DNA of 64,000 nucleotides, from contig NC_053042.1 of the NCBI RefSeq assembly GCF_003473485.1, positions 8,455,501-8,519,500 on the forward strand, given 5' to 3'. Positions 40,078 to 52,279 of this stretch are shown piece after piece; the first letter of the stretch is position 1; every line of letters starts with the position of its first letter. The notes below the pieces were generated by a model. The model was given only the letters and a program-made list of their open reading frames with translations, had not been told where the DNA came from and made no database searches. Position numbers and translations under genes: made by a program. Origin of the DNA: Medicago truncatula (Eukaryota; Streptophyta; Magnoliopsida; Fabales; Fabaceae).

Positions 40078-40387
40078 TCAGTGACCTTGCATATCAAGCA
40101 TTTCATCGAGTCGTTTCAATTTTTCCAAGCCTTCACTGATCAAGAAACGGATCCTTTGTTTGTCATTGCAGTTTCGATTAATTTCAATCTCTTGTCTAAT
40201 AGTTTGTCTCAGTTCACCTGCACATCTCAAGCATTGTCATGTCATGAATCATCATCATGATTGGGATTACACTTACAAAATGAGAAAGTTTACCTCTAGC
40301 GGGAGGGGGAGCTCGAGCGGCAACTCTCAAAGCTTGCCTGTAAAGCTTGAAAATTCGAGCGCGAATAAGGAAATCCTGCAGATCCAT
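40078..40387 (-). CDS. LYRM2-like LYR-motif protein, 2 exons
   Basis: Exon 1 is 40294-40387 and exon 2 is 40078-40217 on the minus strand, with GT (40292-40293) and AG (40218-40219) borders. Together they make 234 bases, 77 residues. Exon 1 gives MDLQDFLIRARIFKLYRQAL, with the LYR motif at residues 15-17, and ends in phase 1 after ARAPPPAR. Exon 2 gives ELRQTIRQEIEINRNCNDKQ, RIRFLISEGLEKLKRLDEML and DMQGH. This is the usual short LYRM2 fold: three helices, the LYR near the start, a conserved Phe late in the domain. LYRM2 proteins are mitochondrial and linked to complex I assembly. It is the second LYR gene in the window. In Arabidopsis I remember a LYR gene at At1g76065 beside EMB1793. The length and splice structure leave no oddities. 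Confidence 0.88.
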
Positions 40388-40811
40388 GGACAAACTATAC
40401 CAAAAAGGAGATTGAAGAGAAGCATTTTAGTCTCTGCATTTTGACAAACAGGTGGTGTGCACTTTCGTGTATTTGCGGAAAAGAGAGAATTGCTAGTTAG
40501 TGCCTACTCTGTTAAATAATAAGAAGAGAGCTTACTCTGTTTTCTAGCTACTGCCTGCGCCTGCGCCTGCTGTTATGTGACGATGATGATATGATAGCCT
40601 CCCGAACTCACCGACTACAATCAATCTTCTTAATCTTAACAAACAAACCAAAATCACTTTACAATGGACCCACTACCCACCATTGTTATTTGAGTAAATT
40701 CAAGCTTAAATTATAGGTTTAATTGCCTTTTAGTCTCCTATCTTTTCAAAAGTTGCGGTTTTGACCCCTAACTAATGAAAATACAAAACAACCCTTATGT
40801 ATTGGATTTTT
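40388..40811. other. intergenic, upstream of the LYRM2-like gene
   Basis: The first 250 bases are the probable promoter and leader of the minus-strand LYR gene. They contain a GCCTGCGCCTGCGCCTGC hexamer repeat at 40553-40571. The rest is AT-rich. Confidence 0.4.
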
Positions 40812-41074
40812 GGCAGTTTTGACCCGAAGGCCAATTTTGATTTGGTCTTCGCTAATGTGGGAATTTAAAATAAATAAATATTTTTTTAATTTAAAAAATA
40901 AAAAAAAATTATTTTTTAATTAAAAAATATACTTTTTAAAAAATAAAAAAATATTTTTTTTTAATTACAAAAATAAAAAAATTATTTTTAAAATAATAAA
41001 AAAATTAAAATAATACACGTGGCGTTCACGTGTGCGTTGACCGAATCAAAATTGACCTTAGGGACCAAACTGCC
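40812..41074. repeat. foldback element
   Basis: The left arm 40812-40847 (GGCAGTTTTGACCCGAAGG onward) and the right arm 41039-41074 (GGCAGTTTGGTCCCTAAGG on the minus strand) are inverted copies over about 36 bp, around an A/T-only core. The word set (tttagtctcctatc, gggaccaaactgcc) is typical of legume MITEs. The outer limits may reach 40715 and about 41190. Confidence 0.6.
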
Positions 41075-41292
41075 AAAGATACCCATTTTCAAAAAATACT
41101 CAAGAATAAGATACCCATTATTATTTCTCATGAGTGAAATTTCAACCGTCAAACAAATGTCCCCTAAGGTGATTGTTAACATTTCCTTTTTATTAATAAT
41201 CTATACATATATAAACTACTTTATTATAATTTTAAATTTTTACTCAATTAAATATTGAAAAGGGATCAAGTTATTTTAGAGTAACTCCAAGT

Positions 41293-41390
41293 GTCCTCGT
41301 GAGCTTTGCTCAGTTGGTTGGGATAATGCAAAAAATATGCAAGGTCTGGGGACCGGGGTTTAAACCCGGCCACTACAAAAAAAAAAAAAA
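41293..41390 (+). mobile_element. tRNA-derived SINE with 13-bp target duplication
   Basis: Box A (TTTGCTCAGTTGGTTGGG) and box B (GGTTTAAACCC), then an A run. Exact flanking repeats AGTAACTCCAAGT are at 41280-41292 and 41391-41403. The same family as the copy at 27.1 kb, shorter at the 3' side. Confidence 0.85.
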
Positions 41391-41403
41391 AGTAACTCCA
41401 AGT

Positions 41404-42737
41404 ATGAGGCCAATCACTTTGCTTAACAACTCATTATACACTTAAATTTTTACCAATCAACTTTTAGTTTCACGTATTCTTCGGCATAAATTAATATTTT
41501 TTATGTTGCGGTAGAAACTTCATACAAATATTATGGTAACAAGAAAATAAAGCTTATATTCTTTAAAAAAAAACACTTATATGGAGAGTTTTAAGCCTTG
41601 AGCATACATCGTTAAAACTCTTACGAGAGTTGAGAGTTTATCACTCATTTAAATCCGACAAAACCTGAGAGATTAGTGTGAGTTAGGCGTATACATGGGC
41701 GGATCCAAGGCCCAGCTAGCCTAGGCAGTTGCCCGGACTCTAACTCAAAACTTTTACAGTTTTTTATGTAAATTCTTCTCAATTTCTTATATAAATTCTT
41801 ATATATATTTTTTGTTGGATAATTTCTTTAAATTTTTTTATTATTTGCTTGCAATTTCTTATGTTAACCTCTCTGAATTTTGATTATTTGCTACAAATTA
41901 AATGTAATTTATCCCAAACCTAAAATGTGGAAGAGGCTTACATCTTAAAAATTGGAGAGGAAAAAATGTGTTGCAATATTTTTTTTCCCAAACTTTATAA
42001 TAATTATGGATCCACGTATAGATAAGATACCTATTTTAGGAAGAAAAGAAAACGAAACTATACAGACGAGAAATAAAGGTATTTTGTTTGTTTGACCAAT
42101 GAAAGAGAAGTACCCTCATGTTATTCATGAAAGAGAATTCTTTAATTCTGACCGTGTTTCAAAGATAACGAGCTGCCGTGTAAAGCTATAGTAAACAAAC
42201 AAAAAATGAGGTACTACCTTAATTTAATAGGTACCCACGTGCCATGTTTGATTGTTAGATGAAAAACTCAACAAGTCAAGGAAGTGATGAAATTAGCGGC
42301 ACCATAAAATAAAAAATATCTATTCGAGTTAAAAAAAATCTTTTACATTCAAAGGATTCTAAAAAGGCATGCTTGTGCAGCATCAAAAATTCAAATAAGA
42401 TAACGACAATCATTCATTCAATTTCAATATATCCTGCATGCATCAACCGCAAGCAACCTTGTTTTATAAACCGCATGTTTTTTAATTAATGTGAATTAAA
42501 TTACAATTATGTTTGTTTGTTTGTTTGTTTATTGAGTTAAGGAAAGTGCGTTTGTCTTTGTCTTTATCAATTTAGTCACAGCGATATGTTTGACCAACAA
42601 AACTCTTACCTACCAAAATTGACAGAGTCAATATCAATTTACATGCTAACGTAATCATCTTCACTATACCAGTAGTATACATACATACACACATCAAAAC
42701 CATATGTTATAAGTTTCAACGCAAACACATAAAGCTA
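41404..42737. other. intergenic, no gene recognised
   Basis: AT-rich spacer. Around 41693-41740 lies GGGCGGATCCAAGGCC, text common at the ends of legume DNA transposons, but no partner end was found. The last 300 bases are the upstream region of the next gene. Confidence 0.4.
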
Positions 42738-42757
42738 TCTATCTATCTATATATAGT
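42738..42757 (+). promoter_or_regulatory. TATA box region
   Basis: A CTAT repeat runs into CTATATATAG about 65 bases before the ATG at 42817, with an ATC/CAT-rich leader between. The position fits the core promoter of the syringolide-14-1-1-like gene. Confidence 0.5.
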
Positions 42758-42816
42758 ATCTACCTTTGTGACTCAAATCAAATCCAACAAACAATTTAAT
42801 CATCATCATCATCATC

Positions 42817-43560
42817 ATGGAGAAAGATAAACAAAGTAAGCTAAGGAACAAGTTCATGAAAGCAATCACAATAACATTTCAAAACGCTCCTTTCAGTCCA
42901 GGAAGAGATCACAAATTTAGATCAGAAAATAGTAATACAAAGTGGGGTGCAAAAACTCATGCTGTTGGTAAGGGTTTTTCTGGACCTATGGTTACTATGA
43001 TTCCATATGAAGCTAGAAGAAAACCTAAAGATGGTGGTGGCAATGAAACTCAAGAACCCACTTCACCAAAGATTTCTTGTATGGGACAGATCAAGCATCA
43101 CAAGAAGAAAAATATTCCAAAACCCAACAAAGATCTCTTCACTCCAAAGGTGGATACTGAGGTAAAGAGATCCAAGTTTCAGAGGATTTTTTCGCAGAGG
43201 TCTAAAGCAAAATTTGCGGAAAGGAAATCAGATGGTTCTGGATTTGTTGATGAAGGGAACAACAAAGCACCGCCTATGGGTGATATGAGGAGATTTGCAA
43301 GTGGACGTGAGGCTTTTTCTAAATTTGATTGGAAGGCAGTGATTGAGCCTGAAGAAATTGATCAAAGGGAATGTTTTACTGATGGAGAGGATGATGAAAT
43401 TTTGATTCCATTTTCTGCACCTATTTTAGGTGTTGGTGGAAATACTACTGGTACATCTGATTTCAAGTTTAAGCCAAGGAATGAAATTAATCTTTGGAAG
43501 AGAAGAACAATGGCTCCACCTAGGCCTCTTCAGTTGAATCCTGTGCTTAAAGCTAAATAA
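42817..43560 (+). CDS. syringolide-induced protein 14-1-1-like
   Basis: A one-exon gene for 247 residues, very basic and hydrophilic, with no signal peptide or membrane segment. It fits the plant-only family named after soybean syringolide-induced 14-1-1, whose molecular role is not known. Family features I see: ITFQNAPFSPGRDHKFRSEN near the N-terminus, GPMVTMIPYEARRKP, the mid-protein KISCMGQIKHHKK, MGDMRRFASGREAFSKFDWK in the C-terminal half, FSAPILGVGG, and the end MAPPRPLQLNPVL. The Cys-Met-Gly-Gln-Ile-Lys block and the FASGR block are the most conserved parts as I remember. The start ATG follows a CATCATCAT leader and is the first in frame. Its place beside LYR genes and CDSP32 matches At1g76070 in Arabidopsis. 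The name rests on recognition, not on a search. Confidence 0.75.
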   Translation: MEKDKQSKLRNKFMKAITITFQNAPFSPGRDHKFRSENSNTKWGAKTHAVGKGFSGPMVTMIPYEARRKPKDGGGNETQEPTSPKISCMGQIKHHKKKNIPKPNKDLFTPKVDTEVKRSKFQRIFSQRSKAKFAERKSDGSGFVDEGNNKAPPMGDMRRFASGREAFSKFDWKAVIEPEEIDQRECFTDGEDDEILIPFSAPILGVGGNTTGTSDFKFKPRNEINLWKRRTMAPPRPLQLNPVLKAK

Positions 43561-45389
43561 ATTATCATTATTCTTTCATTTTTATTTACTTTCTTCAAAT
43601 TGTAGATTATTTCTATTTTCTTCTATCTATATATTTTTTTTCCTTTGGTTGCACATCTAATAGGTTTACGTGCCAAATATGTATGAATATTGGTTTACTG
43701 TATAGAAATTATAGCCTTTTGGTTAAACTCAGATTCAAGTAATCAACCCAGATCATAGTATATGTGTATAACAATTACTACTACTATTGATTCATCAAGT
43801 CCAAGTCAAATAAAAAATAGTAAAATGAATAAGATAAATTAAATATATTGAATTTTCAAAACAATGATGTATGAACAATCAAAATTCAAATTAAAATCCC
43901 TTGGGGGACTGCTTGTGTTTACTTGAAAGAAAATGTATGCTCAATTAATAATTACATATATAGTGTTTTCCCAGATGGCATCGATCATCAATGAATGGGC
44001 CATAGTATTATTATTATTATTATAATTGTTGATGTTTATGGACGCATGTGAACGCAATAACGCATTGGCACTGGTTGGTGAGGCTGCTTTTTGTCATTTT
44101 CTTATACATGATGTGTCTGCCATTGCATTTTCTAATCAATTTCCTTGTTGTTTACTTGTGCTACCAACCAAAAAAATATGACTTTCCTTGTTGTTTCCAT
44201 TTAAACAATTCAATTTTCTCAAATCATCAACATAACACTAATACAATGCATCTGAATTGACCAAAAAAAATAAAAATACAATGCATCTGAATAAAAACTT
44301 CCTTACCTTAGCTTTAAAAAAAAAAATTGGATGGGATTGTAAGGAATATAATTTTTTCAATCTATCCAAAGGTTTTGAAATCGAATGTAGCATCGAGAAT
44401 ACAATCATGGTAAATCTTTTGAGAAATAATTTTTCCATCTATTATGATCACACAAAAATAATAATAATAATTAATTCGTTCATATATTGAGGTTCAAGTT
44501 TTGAATTACTACTATATAATAAAGTCATCACATTTGTACCCAAAAAAAGTCATGACATCAATAAAAATAGCATTTAAATGTATTTATAATTATGATACTT
44601 TTCAAAATCAAAATTCATTAAAACTAATTACAAAGATATTATTTTTGACATAAATTAATTAAAAAAATATGAAAAATGCTAAGTATTCCAAGACCTCGAC
44701 AAAAAACTAAAGTTTTGTTTGTGAATTTGAACAAGAGAAGAGACGGTAAGACTTTGGATAAAAAAGATAAGTAGAAAGAATGAAGAGTTTTGGAATGAAG
44801 AACTTTGGAGGGTTAGCTTTCTTAATGCAAAATCTCCATAATTTAGAGAATTCATAAATTATATTGAAAGATGATTATGGAGGATCTATATGAATTCTTT
44901 AAATTAAAAATACATTAATTATCAACAATAATTTATCATTCTTGCAGTAAAAAAAGATTAATTTATCATTAAAAAATGACCAAACTACCCTTGGTTTCAT
45001 GTGTTTGTAAAAATAAAATAAAAAACAATTCAATTTTCCTAAATCATCAACACAACACTATTTTTTTTTTTACAAGGCTAAGAAAGAAAACAAAAGGCAA
45101 AGAAAGAGACTACAATCTTAAGAAGGTTCCTGCTGCATTAGAAGATGAATCAAACTTAACCATGAAATCATCACATTAATTACAATCATGAAGAGTGTGA
45201 ATATTTTCTAATTAAACTTAAGAAGTCTTCTGATTAAAGTGAATATTTTCTCTTAACATATCTTTGATGTCTTGCATCGACACAACATGCTAATGGAGTT
45301 TGTTTGGAGAAGACTCAATGAGATTGATGTAAAATGAAGAATCGGTGTAGGAAATTAAATCGAGTTGTAGAAGCTGGTACCCTTTGCAA
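43561..45389. other. intergenic, no gene recognised
   Basis: AT-rich spacer. A short sequence near AACAATTCAATTTTC...AAATCATCAACA occurs at 44207-44237 and again at 45027-45057, a minor direct repeat. Nothing coding was found. Confidence 0.4.
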
Positions 45390-45600
45390 GAGTTAAAATT
45401 CGATGGATGACATAGAGCTCAACTTGAAGAATGTCAGTTGAACCTGAAATGAAGCCTGAAAAGCCAACACGCCATACACATGAAGAGTTACAAATGATAC
45501 CAAGACAACTTGATAGTCAGCTCGAATTGGGTTACCAAGACAACTTCCATCAACATTGATGATAGTGTATGAGAGATTAAAAATATCCCATTTCATGAAT
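45390..45600 (-). mobile_element. RNase H remnant of an L1-type LINE
   Basis: The minus strand reads IINVDGSCLGNPIRADYQ, which matches the plant LINE RNase H start (NVDGS-LGNPG-AG-GG). Later words fit only after frame changes (FQASFQVQ, then SSMSSIEF), so the copy is decayed. It could instead come from a stand-alone RNase H-like gene, but the L1 pieces nearby favour LINE origin. Confidence 0.5.
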
Positions 45601-48149
45601 CTTCTGATGACAGTCAGTCATACTTTTTTTTTTAGAGTCTTTTTAGTTAAGTACTTAGTCTATTTTCATTAGTTTAATATTTAATTTAGAGTCATTTTAA
45701 ATAAATTGTTGTTATTAATTTATTAAGTCTACTAGTGTTCTATTGGTCAATTGGTGTGCCACTTGAAGGAAGGAAATAAGTTTATTGGCCAACCAAAAAA
45801 AACAAAAGTGTGATAATAATTGAATGAGTGGTGAATGAAAATAATTCAAGTATTTGCATTAGGAAAACAAGTGGGCTTTGACCCAAGATTATGTGACCCG
45901 AAGAAGAATTAAAAATAGCAACCAGGTCACAATGATATATATAAGAAGCTAGCCACATACCACCAGGTGATTCACGTTTTATGCATTACGGTTTTGGGGG
46001 AGAGAGCACGGAATGGAAAGAATGGATGCCAAAGCAAAATGCACGCACGCATAGAGAGATAGAAGACAGTATGCACCACGGATAAAAGAAATTCTGATGA
46101 GCAAAACATCTCTTTGTAATTTCTTTTAACCTTGTTGTTTACATTCTTTTATTATGAGTGCCTAATTTCCATTGATCAGGTCATAGATGATCCTGTTCTA
46201 GCTCATGACCATGTAATGTGTAGCTCTGAATTATTATGAAAGTTATTATAGTTTATTCAGTATAGATTGCGTGTAATGCTTTTATGATTCTGACCCCAAT
46301 ATAATTGATCTTAGAGATTATAGGACTGCTGACACCAGCTTATAACTCAGACTTATTTATGCTGTTCAATTTAACGGACAATCTAGGGATGGAAAGTTGT
46401 TAGGTTGCGATTATAAAATTAACGGACTTAAAACCTTTGATGATTATAGATTCACTAGGGAATTATAATTAGAAAAGAGGGCCCTGAGTCAAGGGATTGA
46501 CCTGAGCTATTTTGTTAATTGTTGTAAACTGAATAACAGCCATACGATTTAGGTGCAGATTACTAATGAATGATTCAAAAGACCTAGTTCTTTCTCTAAT
46601 TTTCTAAAAACCAACTTTTATTGTTTTTATTATGTTTATGTTACAAAAATCAACTCAACTGCCTAGGGCACTCTTGAATTTAATACATCCTTTATTTTAA
46701 CGCTTTTGCAGAGTAGAAATTGAAACAGTCCATGTGGATGCGAACTTATAAATTTTATTACTTCGATATATTTTTAGTACACTTGCTAAAAGTTTATCAT
46801 CTTCCATCACTATTAGTATTACCTTAGTGAGTGAATTGTGGAAGCAATTATGGACCGTATTTGCCATGGATCAAGCTGCCAACGCGGGACGGTAAATGGG
46901 TATGGTTTCGGGATCAAGGTAAGTTGAGTTACGGTTCTTCTAGGCCTACCAAGTGTCTGCGGCGAGCAAGTTAACAAGGAGGTTAGAGAGACCAGTTTAA
47001 GCCATCTGATACAATTTCGAGCAGATAAAATTTAAAATTGGAAAATCTAAGATTTAACTAAAGGTTTCTAGATTGGTTGCAATCTCAGATACACTGGAGG
47101 AAGGGTTCATCTTCAGATCTGCAATGTGTCCACAAAGCAGACATATGTATATGAAGATGGTGAAGCATGGATAGAGGGGGGCTGAGTTATGACAAACAAG
47201 TCAAAACAGAAACATATTTTTTTCCTGGAATATAGAGGTTCCAAATCCAAGAAAAGATTGGATCCACAAGCAACCACTTTTGGCTGTGTAATTATAATTA
47301 GTATGATCAGACTAACTATAAACATCTTTGATGCTAGCATTGAAGTAAAGATGTTTGCTATTAGTCTCAGTAGTGATATAGTGATGAATTTGAGTAAGAG
47401 ATGGTTATGGTAAGAAGGGTTGGATGAGTAGACATCTTTAATAGTTAAATCGAGGTGATTGATTTGCACATAAGGAATAAGAGCGACGGGCGAGCCAAGA
47501 TAATTCCAATGGCTAAACCAGAAGGATGAAGAACAAGATCGTGCACGATAATCAAAACTATCTCTGAAAATGTTCTGATCATCTCCACCGCTAGAACAAT
47601 GTTGATGTTCTCAAGTTAATTTTTGTAGGCCAATAATTGCCACATAGGATTCAAGATCACTCCCTCATTTTCACTACAATGCATTTAAGTTCTTAATTTG
47701 TTTTATATGGGGTCTACCATAAACTTCACATAGTATATTTTCTTTTCATTTCCTCTTTTCTCTCTCGTTGTTTGTTTTGTCTGACATAGCACTGCACAAG
47801 AACGTGTTCCCCTGCGAGAACAGTTCTCCAACCTGTCCTTCCATGTCATTCTCCTCTAATGCCTAGAACAAAATTCTATGTTCTTGTATTTTAAGAACAA
47901 TACGTAGAACCAGTGTTGCTGATGCTCTAACGGAATTTCAAGTTGGAGAACCTATAGTGGCAGAATGAGACAGAATGTGGGCACCAAACACATATTCTTA
48001 GATTGAGCAGTCTTTTGCCAACCTACCAAGTTGATACCTGAGTTGTTGAAATCCTTTCAAATTAAGTTGCAAGTTTTTTAACTTCATCAATAATGTCTTT
48101 TCTTTGGATGTGGTCGAGAAGATACTCCAATTTCGTCTCTAGAAATTTC
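45601..48149. other. intergenic, no gene recognised
   Basis: Less AT-rich than the rest in places (46800-47000), with text that hints at old retroelement coding sequence, but I could assign no domain. Short ORFs at 47113-47469 and 47189-47413 overlap on opposite strands and look like chance. Confidence 0.35.
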
Positions 48150-48560
48150 TTGGTTAATGACCAACTCTTTTGGACTGCCGATTCTAGTGTAAGTACACCG
48201 TCAAGTTCCTGTATCCACTTTATTTAGAGAAGTTTTTGAATGGTAACCAATATCATGTGTTGGGAGATTGGAAGAGGCTTTGGTGTGTTAAAGTACCCCT
48301 TAAGGTTCGTAACTTAAATTCAAGAATTAGTCGAGGGTGCTTACAAACTAGAGTGAGACTTCAAATTCGTAGAATTCAATGCCCCAAAATATTGCTATTT
48401 TTGTGAAGATGGTTTGGAGAATGATCTGCAAGTGTTGGTTTGGTGCAGCTTTGGCAGGAAGGTGTGGTCTACTATGGACAATTTGTTGATGTGTATACGT
48501 CTTGGATTCCTAATTTGATCCCCATTTAAAGGAAGGTGAAGCTCTTAACCTTACAGCTAG
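48150..48560 (+). mobile_element. L1-type LINE fragment (zf-RVT region)
   Basis: The plus strand carries the end of a plant L1 reverse transcriptase: WKRLWCVKVPLKVRNL, then SRGCLQTRVRLQIR and, after a frame change, text for the C-x2-C zinc region with VLVWCSFGRKVW. It belongs to the same broad family as 8665-9457. Both ends are decayed. Confidence 0.55.
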
Positions 48561-49003
48561 CTATATTGTAATGGGTTCACCAGGGAGGTTTGTCAAATGC
48601 CATACCATAAGATTATACGAAAAGTAAGTAATATTAAACAAATATGGTTTTTCATGGTCAGCTCTTGGATTAGTCACTAGCTTCTTTTAATTTCCTCTTA
48701 TTTGCATTGATACAATTCTAGTTAAGTTTGATCTTGTCAAAATGAAAATATAAACATGTACACACTATAATAAGCAAAAAATAACTTTTTACATTAGTGA
48801 AGTGTGTGGAGGGCAGAGGGCGTATGCTGAAACGTGTAACAGTTTAGTTTTGTTCTCAAGGAAATATATTGCCAGTAAACAAAAAAGATAAGGATATATC
48901 TTTCGAAAAATGAAATCAGTGAGACAAATCCTTAACTATATATCTCACAAAAATATGTTTATGATCAATACACACATGAACAAGCAATTGATTTGATTTG
49001 ATT
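48561..49003. other. spacer and likely 3' UTR of CDSP32
   Basis: AT-rich. The right-hand 100-200 bases are probably the 3' UTR of the minus-strand gene that follows. Confidence 0.35.
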
Positions 49004-49900
49004 TTAATAAGTAACACGAACTCCTTGGTACCTGAGAATTTCACCAATGAGTTCACCTTTCCCTGAACCAACATACCTACCAGCAATCTTACCATCTCTA
49101 ATGAACAAAAAAGTAGGAACCTGAACAACTTCCATGTCCCTCAAAAACTGCATACAACTATCATTCTCATCACCATTCATCCTTGCAAAAATAACAGTAT
49201 CATTCATTTGTCTCGACAACTTAATCACTGTCGGATAAACCTTAACACATGGCCCACAATGTTTAAGACCAACATCAAGAACAATAAGCTTATGATCAAT
49301 CTTATGATCCTCAATAAGTTTCTCAACATCTTCTCTGTTGTGAAGTTGCACTACACCTGAATGGTTATCACCGTAGTATAAAACATCACCAACAAGCATA
49401 TCTGGACCAATAGCTTCTTCTTCATGAATTTTTTCTTTGCTCTTGTAGAAAGTGAAGTGTGGTACTTTATCAACCTTTTCTCTTTTACAGAGTTCTTTTG
49501 TTTTCTCTGATTCATCTCCCATAACAAGAAGAAACTCAACATCGTTACATGTTCGGCTTAGGTCAACCAAGAAAGGGTATATCTCTATGCTTTCTGAGTC
49601 GTCGCTTGTAGCGTACTCAACAACAACGAGTTTATCTTTTGCTGATTCAAGTGCTTCGTCGAACTCTTCTATGCTATGAACTCTTTGAACTCTTGCATCT
49701 TTTTTCTTCTTAGCATCTGAAGCTGCTGTGCCTGTTGCTTTGGTGATAACAACACGTCGTCTCTGCTGGAGATGCAGATTAGAAGAGGGTCCTACCCGAG
49801 AATAAATTTTAGGTATAGAAGAAGGAAGGGAATGAAGGGTAGGGAATGAAATTGGTATAGAAGGGATTGAGGGTTTGCATATGAAATTGATTGTAGCCAT
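49004..49900 (-). CDS. CDSP32: thioredoxin-like protein CDSP32, chloroplastic
   Basis: A one-exon gene for 298 residues. CDSP32 is a plastid stromal protein with two thioredoxin folds, induced by drought and oxidative stress. It reduces plastid peroxiredoxin and helps repair oxidised proteins. Residues 1 to about 60 are a Ser/Pro-rich transit peptide ending in basic residues ([14 protein letters not shown]). The first thioredoxin fold (about 72-175) lacks an active-site CxxC but keeps [16 protein letters not shown] and [10 protein letters not shown]. The second (about 185-298) has the HCGPC active site at 214-218, then [39 protein letters not shown] and the end [17 protein letters not shown]. 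This is almost identical to Arabidopsis CDSP32 as I remember it. The start at 49900 (MATINF) is preferred to an in-frame ATG at 49975 because MAT begins the known proteins. Stress control is hinted at by a G-box at 50015. Confidence 0.95.
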   Translation of the reverse strand: MATINFICKPSIPSIPISFPTLHSLPSSIPKIYSRVGPSSNLHLQQRRRVVITKATGTAASDAKKKKDARVQRVHSIEEFDEALESAKDKLVVVEYATSDDSESIEIYPFLVDLSRTCNDVEFLLVMGDESEKTKELCKREKVDKVPHFTFYKSKEKIHEEEAIGPDMLVGDVLYYGDNHSGVVQLHNREDVEKLIEDHKIDHKLIVLDVGLKHCGPCVKVYPTVIKLSRQMNDTVIFARMNGDENDSCMQFLRDMEVVQVPTFLFIRDGKIAGRYVGSGKGELIGEILRYQGVRVTY

Positions 49901-50014
49901 CGGAGAAGAGAAAGCAGAGAAACAAGAGTTGGAGGAGATTGGGAAAGAAGAGTATGGGAATTGATAAAAAATCATATCCTCTTTGCTTAATTCATATGTG
50001 GTACTTATTCACCA

Positions 50015-50020
50015 CACGTG
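50015..50020 (-). promoter_or_regulatory. G-box/ABRE upstream of CDSP32
   Basis: CACGTG in the context CACACGTGTC lies 115 bases upstream of the CDSP32 start. This is the ABRE/G-box bound by bZIP factors in abscisic acid and drought responses, which fits a drought-induced gene. A TATATATATA stretch lies further upstream at about 50069-50078. Confidence 0.5.
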
Positions 50021-51794
50021 TCTTTTCATTTTTCTTTTTCCACTTCATTTTCATTTATTATCATCTTATATATATATTATCAAGAAAATAGTAAAAAATA
50101 TATTATGTACTCACAATATTTTGGATGAGAGATAGAGTTAGTTTAAAGAAGGATAGAGAGAAAGTCATCAAAAATAGACAATCCTAACCTAATTTAAATA
50201 TAGTTTAAGTGAGATATGAATGTGATGATCAGACATAGGGGCAAACCCCTATTTATTGTATTTCTAAGTTTTGTGCAGGTTGTTTCTATCTTTACTTAGA
50301 TAATCGTTTCAAGCCAATGATATTGTAAATAAGCTTAAGGAATTCACTTCTTTCAGCTGGGACCCAATCCATTTTAAAATAATTGTAAAAGATTTGTTCA
50401 GTGGTGATTTTATCACTAATAATAGAAAAGGAAAATAATGATATTGCATTGATCAAATACCTTTCTCATAGAAGACCCGGACCTTTGGTTGCTTCATGAG
50501 CTCATGACATGGTGTTTGATTGCAAACCGATGAAGTATGATATACGATGCAGGATGGAATAAGAGTTAAAGAAGAATAAGAATACTACTAAAGGATTTCA
50601 AACAACACCATGATTTTTTAAATCCTATATTAAATTTTAAAAGAAACATTCACTATTGTAAAAGAAGAACATGTAAACAAGAATCAAAATTATTGTCAAA
50701 GGAAACATGTAAACGCGCCACAATTATGAAATTGAATTATATCTTCAACGAAATGGAAAAGAGTTAAATCAAACCACAATTTAAAAGCATCTGTGGTGAA
50801 TAAATGAAAATGCATATTTACTCGGGGACATATTTTAAAACAACAAATTTACCAAAGAGGGATGCTATTTATCCCGAGAAAAAACGTCTTGAAATCATCC
50901 CGAACTGTTTCCAATCCGTTGGATGCTATGCCGATGGAATACATAGGTTGTGTGATATATAAAGGTGGGCCATGATTTTTGTTAAAACAACATCGTGATT
51001 TCTTCGTGACACATATTTTCACTGTAACTAACATTAGTGTTTACCAAAACAAGAGTAATAACTGTTCCAATTTTTTTTAGAAGTTTGTGGTTGTTTTACT
51101 AGGAGAGTGTGGCTTTTTATTTTTATTTTTGAAAAGATAAGAGAGTGGCTTTTAATTCGTAAAGATATTCTTTGATTTGTTCATGGGTTTTGAGGCTTAT
51201 TGATTTGAATTCATGGAGGGGTTTGGTTTTTGGAGGGGAAATTGGAGTGCTATTGAAGCTAATATTTTAGCCATGTGTAACACTATTTTTTAAGCATTCA
51301 TGGGGATTTAATAACCGCATACAGTGGGTATTTATATTTATTTTTGAAGAGGCTAAAATGAATTATATTACCACGACAAAAGATCCTCCTAACACAAAAT
51401 GTGCGAAGGAGGAAACCGAAACCAGAGTGTCAACAAAATTTACAAGGCAACAACCTCAACCAAACAAGAGCAATCTTTATTTGGATCAAAACATACGGTA
51501 TATATGCCATCCTTTTTTTTTTTTTTTTTTTAAGGGAACGGTATATGCCATCCTTGATGATTAGAAAAGGATTGAAACATATTATTTTGATGCAATACAC
51601 CCATGATCCATTTATTTATTGAAAAATATACTTGCCATGATTTTTCTTGTATATATCTGCCATAATATATTTTTGCAAGCCGATCAACAAAGCAGTTTCA
51701 TAAATTTATCTCAAGCTTATAAAAAAAAAATCTCAAATTTGTAAAAAGTGGCTTGCGAATTTGGCCTTAAATTGTGTCCAATGATGACCCTTGA
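50021..51794. other. intergenic, no gene recognised
   Basis: AT-rich spacer with a T run at 51511-51531. The minus-strand ORF 50849-51034 (YITQPMYSIGIASNGLETV) looks more protein-like than average but has no recognised domain and may be transposon-derived. Confidence 0.35.
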
Positions 51795-52279
51795 TCAATC
51801 TCCGTTGAAGTTTTTAACACATATAACATATATCAATTTTTAACATTCTAACGTCGCACTTCCCATTTCTCCGTAGCCTTCCATCTGTACGTACATAACT
51901 GAAACTCAATTTGACCACTTCTCCTTTCCTTCATCTTTCATTATTCTTCTCCCCCATTTGACAAATCTCCATCGCCATTGGCAATTATGTAGTGGGAGAG
52001 GCGGATCTCTTGTTGATTTATGGGTTCTAGATCCTTTTTTTTTTTTTTTTTCAATCTCTTAAGTTTTATCGTTCTTCTTCTTGAATCTCTCAATTTCTCT
52101 CTCTTTCGAAGACGCTCTAACGCTTCAACGAGGATGTGAACCAATGAATTATTATGTTTCTTGCAACTTAGATACATAGAAGAGGTAAATTATTCTTAAA
52201 TTCCCTTATCTTTTGCTTTCTTTAGTAGAGTAATAATAAATAGCAAATAAGGCTAAAAAAATAGTGATTCAAGGAAAAA

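Noticed and set aside
47113-47469. A 118-codon minus-strand membrane-like ORF
   Set aside because: Hydrophobic composition follows AT-rich sequence, an opposite-strand ORF overlaps it, and no domain or conservation is seen.
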